Source of the DNA: Aquanectria penicillioides
Lineage: Eukaryota; Ascomycota; Sordariomycetes; Hypocreales; Nectriaceae
NCBI GenBank assembly: GCA_003415625.1
Contig: PYIU01000001.1
Location: 6,016,210 to 6,080,209, forward strand
Direction of reading: 5' to 3'
Length of the DNA stretch: 64,000 bases
The notes below the pieces were generated by a model, which saw only the letters and a program-made list of their open reading frames with translations, had not been told where the DNA came from and made no database searches. Shown here in pieces: positions 11,401 through 22,173 of the stretch. Each line of letters starts with the position of its first letter. Position 1 is the stretch's first letter. The position numbers and the translations under genes are program-made.

Positions 11401-12220
11401 TGCTGTAATGCGGGGAGGTTGAGCGAGGCACTTGGGCTTGGACTTTGCCACGACGTCGAGCATTGGCCAGCCAATTAGTGATTTGAGTTTTGTTCAGACC
11501 AGTCTGCCTCTGGAGCATCTCTTTTTCCTCATCACTGGGATAGGGATGGCGGTTATGAGTCGAGAGCCAATTCTTCAGGATGCGGACAGACTCCCTCGAA
11601 AATCGAGCACCGATTTTAGGAGGAGCAGTCGGTTTGGCCATGCCCTCGTTTAAACTGGCCAGGTCAGTCCCAGAGTTGTTCCGGGAAGACTTGAGGGAGT
11701 CATTCTGATTGTCCTCAAGGGACACGGTATTGGAGTAATAGTCAGGGGCTGCCGGCCAAGCGTTGGCGGAGAAGGACGTGTTGTCAGTGCTGATGGTTGA
11801 GCCACCAACAGCGAAGCTGCATTGGACGCTCAGAGCAACACAGCTGGTGCAGAAGCCCTTGTACTGACCCTCTCGGATGGTCTTGCAAGAGAAACCTCCC
11901 AGGGCGCAGTTGATACACGGTTTCTCTGGGAAGTCCCAGGCCAGGGCAGCGGTTAGGTCCATTTCGACTGGGGCAGCGGAGACATCGGGCAGAGCAAAGT
12001 TGTTCTCAGAGAAATGCTGAAGGGCGCAGAAACTGAAGTCGTCCTCGCTGACATTCTCCAGGACGAGATCAATGTTGTTGCCGTTGCCGTTGCCGTTGTC
12101 GTTGTCGTTGGGCTGGGAAGTCAGACCAGCAAGGGCGCTCTCCTGTGGGAAGGCGCTGCCCAAGGCATCGCCAGCCTTGTCCCAGTTGACAAACTCGTCC
12201 ATCTCGTTAAGGGTAGTCAT
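8482..12220 (-). CDS. Homeobox-C2H2 transcription factor with Zn2Cys6-like cluster and HTH-like repeats (1206 aa)
   Basis: Three exons (12220-10474, 10415-9248, 9187-8482) with 58- and 60-nt introns give 1206 residues. Residues 102-134 hold six cysteines spaced C-X2-C-X6-C-X11-C-X2-C-X6-C, which matches Zn2Cys6 spacing but without the usual basic residues. Residues about 204-260 form a TALE-type homeodomain ([13 protein letters not shown] loop, then [15 protein letters not shown]). An Arg-rich patch lies at 389-396. C2H2-type fingers span about 418-552 ([23 protein letters not shown]). From about 607 to 1132 five diverged repeats share a [PT]D-x-[ED]-L-x3-[AG]R-x-I core. Copies 3 and 4 add WNQT-x-ADN-x2-WL-x2-F+R, like CENP-B/Tc5 helix-turn-helix modules. 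The tail (about 1148-1200) is acidic. It is a nuclear DNA-binding regulator of the fungal homeobox-C2H2 class; its target genes are unknown. Introns and start are well supported; the repeat assignment is inference. Confidence 0.88.
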
Positions 12221-14280
12221 GTTGTATGCAGCTCAAAGGGCGCAATGGAGTCGAGCTGTAATCAAGCGAAAGGCGCGCGTGTCATTGATGAGGCGATGAC
12301 GATAGTTGGTGATGGTACTGGTGGAAAGGTGCGCCACGACAACAAGCATGCGCCTTTGACCCAGACAACCAGATAGGAGGGTTTACCGTTTAGTCAAGGC
12401 CTGTCCCACTTGATCTGACCTACAAGTCCCTGACGCCTTTCGAGTCGGGGACGATTGACATGAAGGATGAAGTAGAAAGAGGGAAGAGGCGAGTCAGCAA
12501 GATGTGGATGCCGGCGCAGTTTTGTTCAATGCGAGCAACATCGGAGGAGGAGGAGGAGCCATGAGCCAGCGACCGACCGACGGTCTGTAAGATGCGCCGT
12601 CAACCGCGTTTTGGTAACTATGATCGAGTCACCCATAGAAAAAAAAGCACCTAGCCACACACCTCACACTACAGCGCCCCGGCACGCCCCAAGACCAAGC
12701 CAAAAAGTGGTCGATATGCCCGGCAAGCAGGCGCATCCATGGGCAAAAGGTCCGCCAAAGGAGCCACCATAAGCCACCACAGAGCAGGACTGGGGACGAC
12801 CGGGGACAACTGGGTCTCGTGCCAAAATGTCGAGTGTGCGCCCTTCGATTGACAGACATGGACTTGGGAAGGTGGGTCGCAGCACCAATTACGTCGAGCC
12901 GCCGTGCCCATGCACTCGCGCGCACTGTGTCGCTGGTAGCAGTCGGCCATGTCCGTGCGCCACCCGGCACGCAAATGTGTCCTTCTGCCACCAAGCGTCG
13001 TCTATCGGTGAAAGATGGTCAGCTCGTAGCTACCGTGCCGCTCCCACTGTGTCAGGCCGGGTGGGGCGCATCCGGGGCTCCGCTTCTCGTCGTTCTCAAG
13101 GCGTGGCCGCGCAGCCGACAAACGATTTACTGCATCCGCTCTCCGTTTCTGCGCCTTCCTTCGTTTTAGCCCGGACGGCCAGTCTCTGCCTGCACACCAC
13201 ATGTGCCCATCCATGCCTGGGCCCGACACCGGCCCACCGTCCCCGTCCCCGTCCCCGTCCCCATCCATGGAGTTATGTTATGTTATCAGTTGCCTTTCTA
13301 TTCGTTATCCATCGATGCCAATTTGACTTGATCTAATGTGCAGCGTACCGCAAACGCCTTGCTTTCCGCCCCCCTTCCCACCCGCCGGAGAAATGGACCG
13401 GTCCGTGGCCGGAACTCCACCCACCAACCAGCTTTTTCGTCCAACTCAGTCAGTCTCCTGTGAGAACCATCGCCATAGCCACAAGCCACAGCTAAAGGAC
13501 CTGCCGGGGGGGCCTCTGCCGCTATGGCCATCGCGGCCATGGAGGGCAGCAAGGCATATCATGGGGCTTGGCTGCCAGCTTCCTTCCACACACACCACAT
13601 CCTCACACAGGCAGCCAGCCGCACCGGAGCCCTCTGGACGACTACCACCCTAATCTTCCTTGACTGAATGCCCTGGAACCTTCTAGAGAAGATCCCCCCA
13701 AGAAGAGAAAACAACAAAAAACCAGACTCTCCCGTTGGGTCAGGGATTGTCAAGGGTGGTGGCCTGAGAGCTGACTTGAGTGTCTGCCTGCCTACCTGCC
13801 TGCCTGCCTACCTTGCCTTAGCTGCTGATCTCCTGCGTATTGGGCGCCGTAGAGGTCGCATAGTCTTGCCTGCACAGGGGAATTGGTAATCAACACTGTT
13901 AGTGGGTGGTGTGTTTGGGACGATATGTGTTGCTATCGATATCGACCATTCGCCATGAATCCGGGGTCTCATCTGTGGCGTCAGCTGCGAACTTGTATTC
14001 CCGCCGCTGTGCCCCACTCAACGATGCGTCTTGCCCATCAGAGCCGCCACATGGCATGGGAGCATGCTGACGAGTCTATTCCCGGCAATTTTTGAATGGG
14101 GCGCGAAAAAGGGGTCCATTGCGCCAGACACAGGGGGGTCACAAGAAGGTTGTGTCACCCAACTCGTTTGAGCATGCGGAGAACATGCTGGATCCATTCT
14201 CGTCTGTGACGACTCCATGTTCCAACGTCCTGGGAAGATATTTAGCGATCCAGTAGCAAATGACTTTCTTTCCACCGTCT
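12221..14280. other. Upstream region of the homeobox-C2H2 gene, no gene seen
   Basis: GC-mixed sequence with many short overlapping open frames on both strands and no recognisable protein. It contains a CCCCGT hexamer repeat near 13240-13265 and a CCTGCCTGCCTA-type repeat near 13785-13815. It most likely holds the promoter and a long 5' leader of the minus-strand factor starting at 12220. Confidence 0.4.
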
Positions 14281-16010
14281 CGGTTGTTTAACTTATCGTG
14301 GCATTTACCAGCAAAGAGGCCAAAAAATATCTACTTACTAAGAAAATTCTAATAAAATACTGAATTAAATCGGGACAAATTCGAATATTCAAAACTATAC
14401 TACGATAAAATGAAAATGCATGTACTTTCGCTCGTCTACGTATTAGGCTTTTGCTTCCCTGCATAAACCACAAAATATTTTAACTCTGCAAACATCCAGG
14501 ATGGGTATGCGCGCGAAGCACACCGGTCACACATATTTTGACTGCTTTGTGCAAGATAATAAGTCTACAACAACATTCCACCCACCTCATATCATATACC
14601 TTGCCATATGATCGCCTGCCTGTCCGTGATTTCCATACGCGGTAAGATGTCCGCAAACATCGTCTAAACCGAAATGTCCCCAGAGCACAATTTCAAGCGC
14701 AGTGCGAACACCCCTGGTAAACGACTCGGTTGGCCGCCCTTCACCTGTTCTAGGTCTCCATCATTGGCCCTTTGTGGCAGGAATCAGCGGTGAAGGAATA
14801 CCTCTATGTCCTAGAATCTACTCACGGCACTGGCTCCTCGAAGCATTCCTCGAAGCAGCTGCATTCCGTTCTTGGATCCGTCCCTGCGTTCAACCGCTCC
14901 CTCAATACAGTTCGGTCTTGGTTGTCGTGAATTAGTGAACTAGCTACCTCCCTCGTATCTCGGCTCCCCAACTTCTATCGCCCTCCTCTGAAATTTAGCG
15001 CTGAACCACTGTGTCGGGCGGGTCGGGCAGTCAGGATTTACTGCAGTTGCTGCCGATGCAGCCCGTTCCCGGTAAAACTGACTTCATGTAGAGAAGACGG
15101 ACTAGTTACCGGTTGGACAGCTCCCGTGAGTGAGAGTTGCGATCCCTAGTGGGGCGATTACCGTGGAAAAGTTCCGAAAGAAAGAACTGCATTCTAGAAT
15201 GATGCTGTGCCTTACATATTACTCCTGGAAGATGTGTTTATCTAAATGAGCCCCACTAAGATTCCAGATAGATTTCTTCCAAAAAGTGATTCCTCCAACC
15301 ACTGAAGCTGCAATACAGAGAAGGCATGTAGATGACGGGCTTATGCTAGGTCTATTATCCACTACTACTTAAGCTCCTCTTTGGAAGACACATTATATAT
15401 CACACAGGGAAGATACCCATTTCGCGTACAGCACCGCGTTCTCCCCTACAATGCCCATCCCTACTGAGGGATTTGCAAAGGCATTCCAGGGAGCTGCTTG
15501 AGATTCCAAATCTAGCGTCTCATTTGTGCTATCATTTTGGTTCCTCCTAACTAGTTAGTTAAGGTCTACAAATCGGCTGATCTATCATGAATAGCCAGAG
15601 GGTGCGATTGACTCTCTACAGTCATCTTGCAAATAATTATTTGCCCCTACCGCCGTATGACGATAGCATGAACACGACGCAAGCTAGTTCAGTAGCCATT
15701 AAGTTTATAGCCTCTAACTATATAAATGGCCTCGTGCAATTCATCCAAATTAGAGTAGACCTGTATCGCTTTTATTTGTCTGACATCAGCGCGCCCGTCT
15801 CACTTCGGAACGCAATGCCAGCCGTATTCGAACGGCGCCACGCACGCTTTTTTTATCCTCTAGATCAAAATGGATTTTGGGTAATATGACTCAAGCTTCG
15901 ATCAAGTTGGTCCAGTAGAGATTCATTCAGAGGCGATTTCTGGTCATGGGCGTTGCCCTCGCCTTCCGCAGCCGTCACCCCATAAATTGGCGAGTAACAT
16001 TTCATATTGT

Positions 16011-16120
16011 GATGGGAATCAGTGCCTCATAGACCCTAATATCCTGTGTCACTCTTAACCGGAGCACAGGTAGACCTTTTGGTGTAGCAGTTAAGGGCTA
16101 CCTCCCCTTTTCCGTATCAT
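16011..16120 (+). repeat. Inverted repeat, copy 1
   Basis: Matches the reverse complement of 17862-17972. Over an 84-base core (from GAATCA to TTAAGGG plus two bases) I count seven differences, six of them transitions. The shared stretch includes TAGACCCTAATATCCTGTGT and GGTAGACCTTTTGGTGTAGC. The latter contains a TGGTGTAGCAG string resembling a Pol III A-box. Confidence 0.85.
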
Positions 16121-17861
16121 ATTGGCTTATCATCACAAGATTCAGCGAGTGCCTAAAGCTTAGATGGGACTACCTTGAAAGCAAGGCTGCTTGTGAAATG
16201 AGCATCGGTGAGGAGCAACTATGTTGGCCTGAAATCCCCCGTTTCGTGAGGAGATCCATCAGATCCATCGAGTCGATTATATTTACAATGGTATAATCCA
16301 AGACCTGGTAAATGCAGAGGCTTTTGAAAAGGCTCTTGCTCTGGAATCGACATATATCCTCCACTCTATTCACTGATAGCACCCATAAAATCGAATAATC
16401 TTATAAAGCTATTGGTTTCTAATAGAAACCTAGATCATCAAAGTTATTCCACGGCTTCGCCTTCGTTATCGATTTTGTGGCATATATACCCATATCTAGA
16501 GCGAAGAAGGTATGTTTTTCTTGTATGAATACTGTCGCTCATAACTACCTCAGATGCCCATCGCCCAGCCTCCCCAACTGATGTATAGACAGAGCTCAGT
16601 ACCAGCACATCCATCGTTGCTACTATCCTCCAATTCAATTGATGGTCATTTTCATCATACTTATAAATCGATACGACCGATTCTATTGGAAGCATTTTCT
16701 TTCTGACTTTGGCATCCACCCCGTTCAATTATGGGTGATTGGCCTATGGGCAATGCCCACATTATACCCGATGCAACACTCACGGCCTCAACGGATAATC
16801 GAGATCAAGGTCCCCAAAGCCGTGCTCATTTACTGGATTTAAGGTAATTCAATCGCAAGTATTAGGTTTCTCGGGGTTCTCGGGGTTGTCTCGGATCCTA
16901 ATATGGGTGGCTATCAAAATTGCCTTTTTGTTGTAGGAATATTCCAACACCAACTGCCCATCCCAACATTGTTACGAGACTTTGTTAGAATGCATATTGT
17001 CCTAGAAGTACCACAAGATGCTCACTCTCCTACCACGCCTTTTTTTTTGGTAGCGGGATCAAATCTAATGATAGCACTTGTAGACTGGCAATTCTGTTAG
17101 GCTGAATAGGGGAGCTCGGGGCCTCAGATAAACCAGGATTCACAACACAACATCCCCGAGAACCTGCGACACACACACCGACCATCTAGAATAACATAGT
17201 AGATGCCTTCATGCTTTGAGAAAATCTCAATTTTTTGGAAGCCCAGCTGTCTTAACGAGCCCGCAATGCGATTGCTCTCATTGTTTGTTACGAGTCTATC
17301 TCACAATTCTCATCGTAGCTCCAGAGCGGTAAGTCCAGGTTGGCTATGGCTTCTGATAATGCATTTTGATGAAATGGGTTCACAAGGAAACCTATTAAAG
17401 GTGTGAATACTTTGAAATATGCCTTGCCTAGTTTCAAGGTGTCTTACTTAAACAGTTTACGGGATTTCCATTGTGTTGCCTTGGGTCAAGAGTCAAAGGC
17501 CATGCAACTACTTAGCCATCCCTTGATCACTATATGCATCAGTAGTAACAAGATTCACCTCCAATTTTCTTTTTTCTTTATGGCAGGACATATCACGATT
17601 GTAATAGCCGTATTTAATTGATACTTTGTAATACAATTGAGACAATGTCTACCACCAAGAGCATGTCGTGTTATGCAGCCTGTAATATTCTCTCTTAGAC
17701 TCATTGGCTCAATAGAAAGCATGAAACTGTATCAACTTTTATACGGCCAATTTCTCGAGATTGGCTATTAGTGGAATCGGAAGTTGAGATTGAAGCGGCA
17801 AGACTGTTAGGCCAGGGGCGTTATGGTATATAGGTAAGAAAGAAGTAGGAGCTACTGATTC

Positions 17862-17972
17862 ATTGATACGGAAAATTAGTGCTAACCCTTAACTGCTACA
17901 CCAAAAGGTCTACCTGTGCCACGATTAAGAGTAACACAGGATATTAGGGTCTATAAGGCATTGATTCGCATC
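17862..17972 (-). repeat. Inverted repeat, copy 2
   Basis: Reverse-complement partner of 16011-16120, about 1.74 kb away. On the minus strand it reads in the same direction as copy 1. Similarity extends weakly past the core, as a shared TTTTCCGTATCA on one side and GATG-GAATCA on the other. Confidence 0.85.
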
Positions 17973-19727
17973 ATTCATAATTCATTTAGTTCTAAAGCAC
18001 CTCTGGAAACAGTTTAAATTATGGTAATACGGCCCGGCTTATTCAAAGGTTTCTCAAGTCCTTGCGTGCCTCTACAGATGTACACAACTCGCGGCTATTT
18101 GGCCAACTCTATTTACACTTCCTTAACTAGCCTGACTACAATGGCCCGCACGAACAGTGAGAGTCGGTGCAAGTTATACAGGTCCGCCAGTTATTGATTC
18201 ATCCTGTGATGATGTTTAGTATTATACTGCCCTTCATCTAACAGATGATCCAACAAATATTGAAGTTTTATATTCATCTGCCATTAGTATTCTACCAAGA
18301 GGAGCTTCATACAACCAAATTGGGTTGAAATAAGCCCGACTTCATTGCATTTCATAACATGTTGCGGAATTGCTCCGCACCATCTCCTCTATAATGGAGA
18401 CGGGTCACTCACTCAGCACCAACAGTATTAGATTGTTTCTCAGATTTAAGTGCACCGAATACGGTTCACAAACCACAATGGCGATATTTAAAATGCAGGT
18501 TCAGAGGTCATCTCCGGCCAGGATATCAACTTCAAGAGGGTTTTGTGATCAACTTCAAAAAATTGATCAGGTATGTCTGGAGGGCCAACATACATACCAC
18601 TTATCGCAGCTTCAGCCATATGATATCTCTCAAATTGCAATATTAGTAAAATATTCGCGGACATACGAGTGCTGCCCGCCGCATCGACCCTTACTAACAT
18701 ATGGCCTGCTTGACGCAGTTCCTTGATATTCTTCAACTTGGGGAGGGCTTGTACACTATGAGAATAAGAAGGCCCAATAAAAGAACCACTTTCCAGACTT
18801 GATATGGGCTTTCAAGACTGTATCATATCAGTGTTTGCGAAAGTGGTTGTGGTCAAACCACAACATCATGAAACACGTCCTATTGAACTTCGCCCTTCAA
18901 GGCCATAGGGGACGCGTTTAGTGGTTCTCACAGAAGCAACTACTCAAAGAAGACATAATAGATAGTCGATTCTTCTCCGAATCTCAAAGAATCTCCGCGA
19001 TTAAGGTTCCAATCGAGTTACTTCCCTGATGGGAAAGATGAAAAAGATGGTAAACACGAGCATACCTCATGACGTCAGCATATCTCGCAGACAACCCCTG
19101 CTCATACCCCGGAAGTTTGAATCAACTACCATGAGCTTAATTGGGTCTGTTGGTAATCGGGGGTTCTTTGGGCATCACAGGAAATCCATCCTTGCGGAAC
19201 TGATGCTTCGTATGGGTTGCCAAATTAGACCTACTCTAGAATTTTGTACTGAGACAATGTCAATTGGAACTGAGTCGGACCATCACCACCTTTATCCAAG
19301 ATTGTCCAAATACACCTAGTTATTTCCTGCAACTAGATTTCAGTAGCATCTCGGAGAAGAAAAATATGACTTGTAGGGCGATTGATGCAGAGGGGTTGGG
19401 AATTCTAGTGGCTCAGCAGGTAGTTTCGATGTATCAGTAAGCAAGCTTGTGATGGGGACAACACGGTGTCAGGGTATTGTCGATAGAATATCACGTCTAA
19501 TGCAATGGGTTTTCTTTTTCTCTTTTTGCATTTGTGCGATAGCCTTTGGTACAGTGTACTAAAACTCTAGTGCTTGAATTACGATACTGAGATCCTATTC
19601 GGATTTCACACCAGCTCGGCCCACGTCATCGTGTAAGTTCGGAGGGGGGAGGCATTGGAGAATTGAAGATGGAGCAACTGAAACTTCATCGATATTGTAT
19701 GGGCCCCTATTGATCCTCCACTAGGGA

Positions 19728-19750
19728 GACAAGGCCGTTTCGGCCTTGTC
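19728..19750. repeat. Perfect hairpin, 10-bp stem and 3-base loop
   Basis: GACAAGGCCG, then TTT, then CGGCCTTGTC. It lies in a gene-free region. Function unknown; it could be a remnant repeat end or a structured transcript. Confidence 0.8.
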
Positions 19751-20932
19751 AGGCTTGTTACCTCTACTCGGGGTTCAAGCAACAGCATGCGGCTCCAGCA
19801 CTCACCGTCCATCTCATGTCCCGAGGTTTAGGCTTAAGGGAAATCATATCAGGAAACTCATGCTCTGATATTTCCCAAGAAGGATAGGCCTAATGATCCA
19901 TCCAGCGCCCTCCCCCTCCCCCATGACACCCCCCCCCCAAAATGGGTCATCCGATTCGGGCACAGCGGCATCATCCTCGCCACCAAGAGGGCAAGAAATC
20001 AACACGTTCTCGCCCACAGCAAATGCCACCACATCTCCCAATCATCATCTAATGCAAATCCTGGTCTCGTGTTAGCGCTGCAAGCCTCATTCAACTGCTC
20101 TCGAATCTCCGGACCCCATCTCGGTGATAAGCTTTGGGCCCAGCGCAGCCCACTTGGAAAACAATCCAAGGCCTTCAAAGCGGATATGGCTACGCCTTAG
20201 CGAGCTCGCCGGGTCGTCATAGCCATGGCCTAGGTAGTAAGGGCTCCTAAGGGGCATCAATCCGGTTGGCAATTCACCTCGTCCCTTTCCAACCATTTCC
20301 CGTTTCAAAGCCTCCAGTACCTAGTAGCCCCATCAGACTAGACTCGGCTTTTGCACTCGCTTCTCATCGAGTCTCCACAGGCCTGTTCTAGAAATGGGGC
20401 ATTTGTCAGACGGATTGGGTGGTGCCAACGGCCAAACAAGGATGGCCTTACTTTCTGGGGGAAGCCGACCACGCACGCGTGCATGGTCTGTCAAAAGCAT
20501 GGGTTTTCACTGATTTTTATTATTATTTTTTTTCAGGCATGCCGTGATACGTCGTCTAATGGCTCATTAGACTACTCCGTACCCTCGCCAGTCCAGCGGG
20601 GTGATGAGATGAGTGAACCAACAAGAGAACCACGTCCTTTCATGAAATCCCCCCTGTGTTGCGGGATGACCCGTGTGTAGCGAACTGGCAAAGATGAAAT
20701 CCTTCGCCTGGTCTACCTCGTCTCCCATCTATTTCGAGCAAGCGCCAGTGAGATGCCTCTCAAATTTACGAAAAAGCAACTCCCGTTCGACGGTTCCCGT
20801 CTCGCCAAGCGCGGGAACAGGGGGGGTCGCAGAACGGTAGCTTGCCAAGTGGATAATTTCCCCAAATCCAGAACAAAGCCAATCCCGGGTTTCCCTTTTC
20901 TATCACACACTCACTCACTCACTCACTTCATT

Positions 20933-20950
20933 CCCCCCCCCCCCCCCCCC
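20933..20950. repeat. Poly-C run of 18
   Basis: Uninterrupted C18 preceded by CACTCACT units. Length is unreliable in sequencing. Confidence 0.85.
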
Positions 20951-22173
20951 TTCCTCAACACGAAGACAAAAAGCCTCGGCGAGACATGTTATCCAAGTGA
21001 CCGTCCTCCGTCGGCTGAATCTTGCTCGCGGCAATTTATCACAGACTTGACCCGCCCAGACACTGGCAAAATGGGCAGATACGGCGGCCCTATGGTCCAC
21101 TGGCAAACCGACGAGCGGGCCCGGATATCCGGCTGCCCACCGGGAGGCCCCCTGCTTCTCCTCGTCCCAGTCTACCCCCCTTGTTTCTAACCACGTTATG
21201 TGGTCTCTTCTTTCCAGCGATATCTGCTTGGCCTAAGTGTGACGTTATCCCAATGGTGCCATTTTTGGGCCGTTGCTGATAATCAAGTTGCCCGCTGCGC
21301 CTGGGCCATGCCCATGTATCAATCGCGACCGCCGCCCGCGGCACATCAGCCCTATCCGCGACCCGGGCCTATGTCCCACAGCACCGAGCAATCTCGTCAT
21401 GATGACGCTGCCGTGATCGTGTCTGTGAGTCGATAATTGTTGCGCAGGCGTTCTAGAATGTCTTTACGAGTTCAGTCTCCCGAGGAGTGCCAAGGTCGCC
21501 GTCTTGTCCCCCTTGCGGTAGCCGTGGTGCAATGTGACCCCGTCCGGGATCGCATGTGCACATGCGTTTCCATGATCTCTTGGAAATCGACTCGATCTCG
21601 AGATCCTGCAGATTTCTTGGGAACGCCAAAATGGCCAATTTTCCTTCTTTGTCGCCAATGTAAATCAAAAGAGCGCAGGGGGAGCGTCGTAAATATTAGG
21701 CTTCATAAAAGTTCATATTGAATGCATTTCACCTCCACCATGCTACTACAATCCACCTTTTAGGCCCTTAGAGAGCTATTTCGCCATCCATCCAACCTAG
21801 CCAAATCTATATGTTTATGCCGTGACATTGTAGAGAGGCGATTCGGGAGGACCTTGGCACCATAGTCGCCATTCCGTGCTCTTATGTAGTCCGTGTTTCG
21901 TGCCCATTTTTTCAAGGATGAACAAGTAATACAGCCCAGGTATCTTGCAAACGATCCAATTCTTTCAAGATCTTGCGCCCGGTATCATGAACCCGTACCC
22001 GTCAAAAAACGGTGTGTCAAGAGGAAATTCCAAAAGCGCCAGCCCGTCCCGGGCTCCATAAACCACCTCAAACCGTTAGCGACACCTCCCGTGTTCCAGT
22101 GACTCCTTGCTGACATGGAAGAATCTTCTCATTAGTCATTGACATGTTCCGTCATGAATCCGTCTCATTTTCA

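Larger units (their letters stand above)
14281..19600. other. AT-rich gene desert, probable decayed repeat region
   Basis: About 5.3 kb visibly richer in A+T than its flanks. Open frames are broken everywhere and no protein family is recognisable in any frame. It holds two diverged copies of a sequence of about 110 bp in opposite orientation (16011-16120 and 17862-17972). The copies differ mainly by transitions, some of them CA to TA. The pattern suggests a relic mobile element altered by repeat-induced point mutation. This is inference; no transposase or reverse transcriptase remnant was identified. Confidence 0.45.
19601..22173. other. Intergenic, downstream of sreA, no gene seen
   Basis: No supported coding sequence. 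A perfect hairpin lies at 19728-19750, a TACTCCGTA motif at 20573-20581 and an 18-base C run at 20933-20950. An intron-like T-rich stretch ending in TTTTTTTTCAG near 20515-20536 is not flanked by convincing exons. The part near 22100 is the 3' flank of the minus-strand gene. Confidence 0.4.

Noticed and set aside
12827..13336. 169-codon plus-strand frame in the upstream region of the homeobox-C2H2 gene
   Set aside because: Random-looking Cys/Arg/Pro sequence overlapping other frames of similar length; no conserved motif.
18488..18736. Minus-strand frame with an orderly-looking sequence (RQAGHMLVRVDAAGSTRMS)
   Set aside because: Short, isolated in a decayed AT-rich block and not matched to any family I can name. 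It may be a fragment of a dead gene.
20513..20536. T-rich stretch ending in CAG that looks like a splice acceptor
   Set aside because: No matching donor or coding exons on either side.
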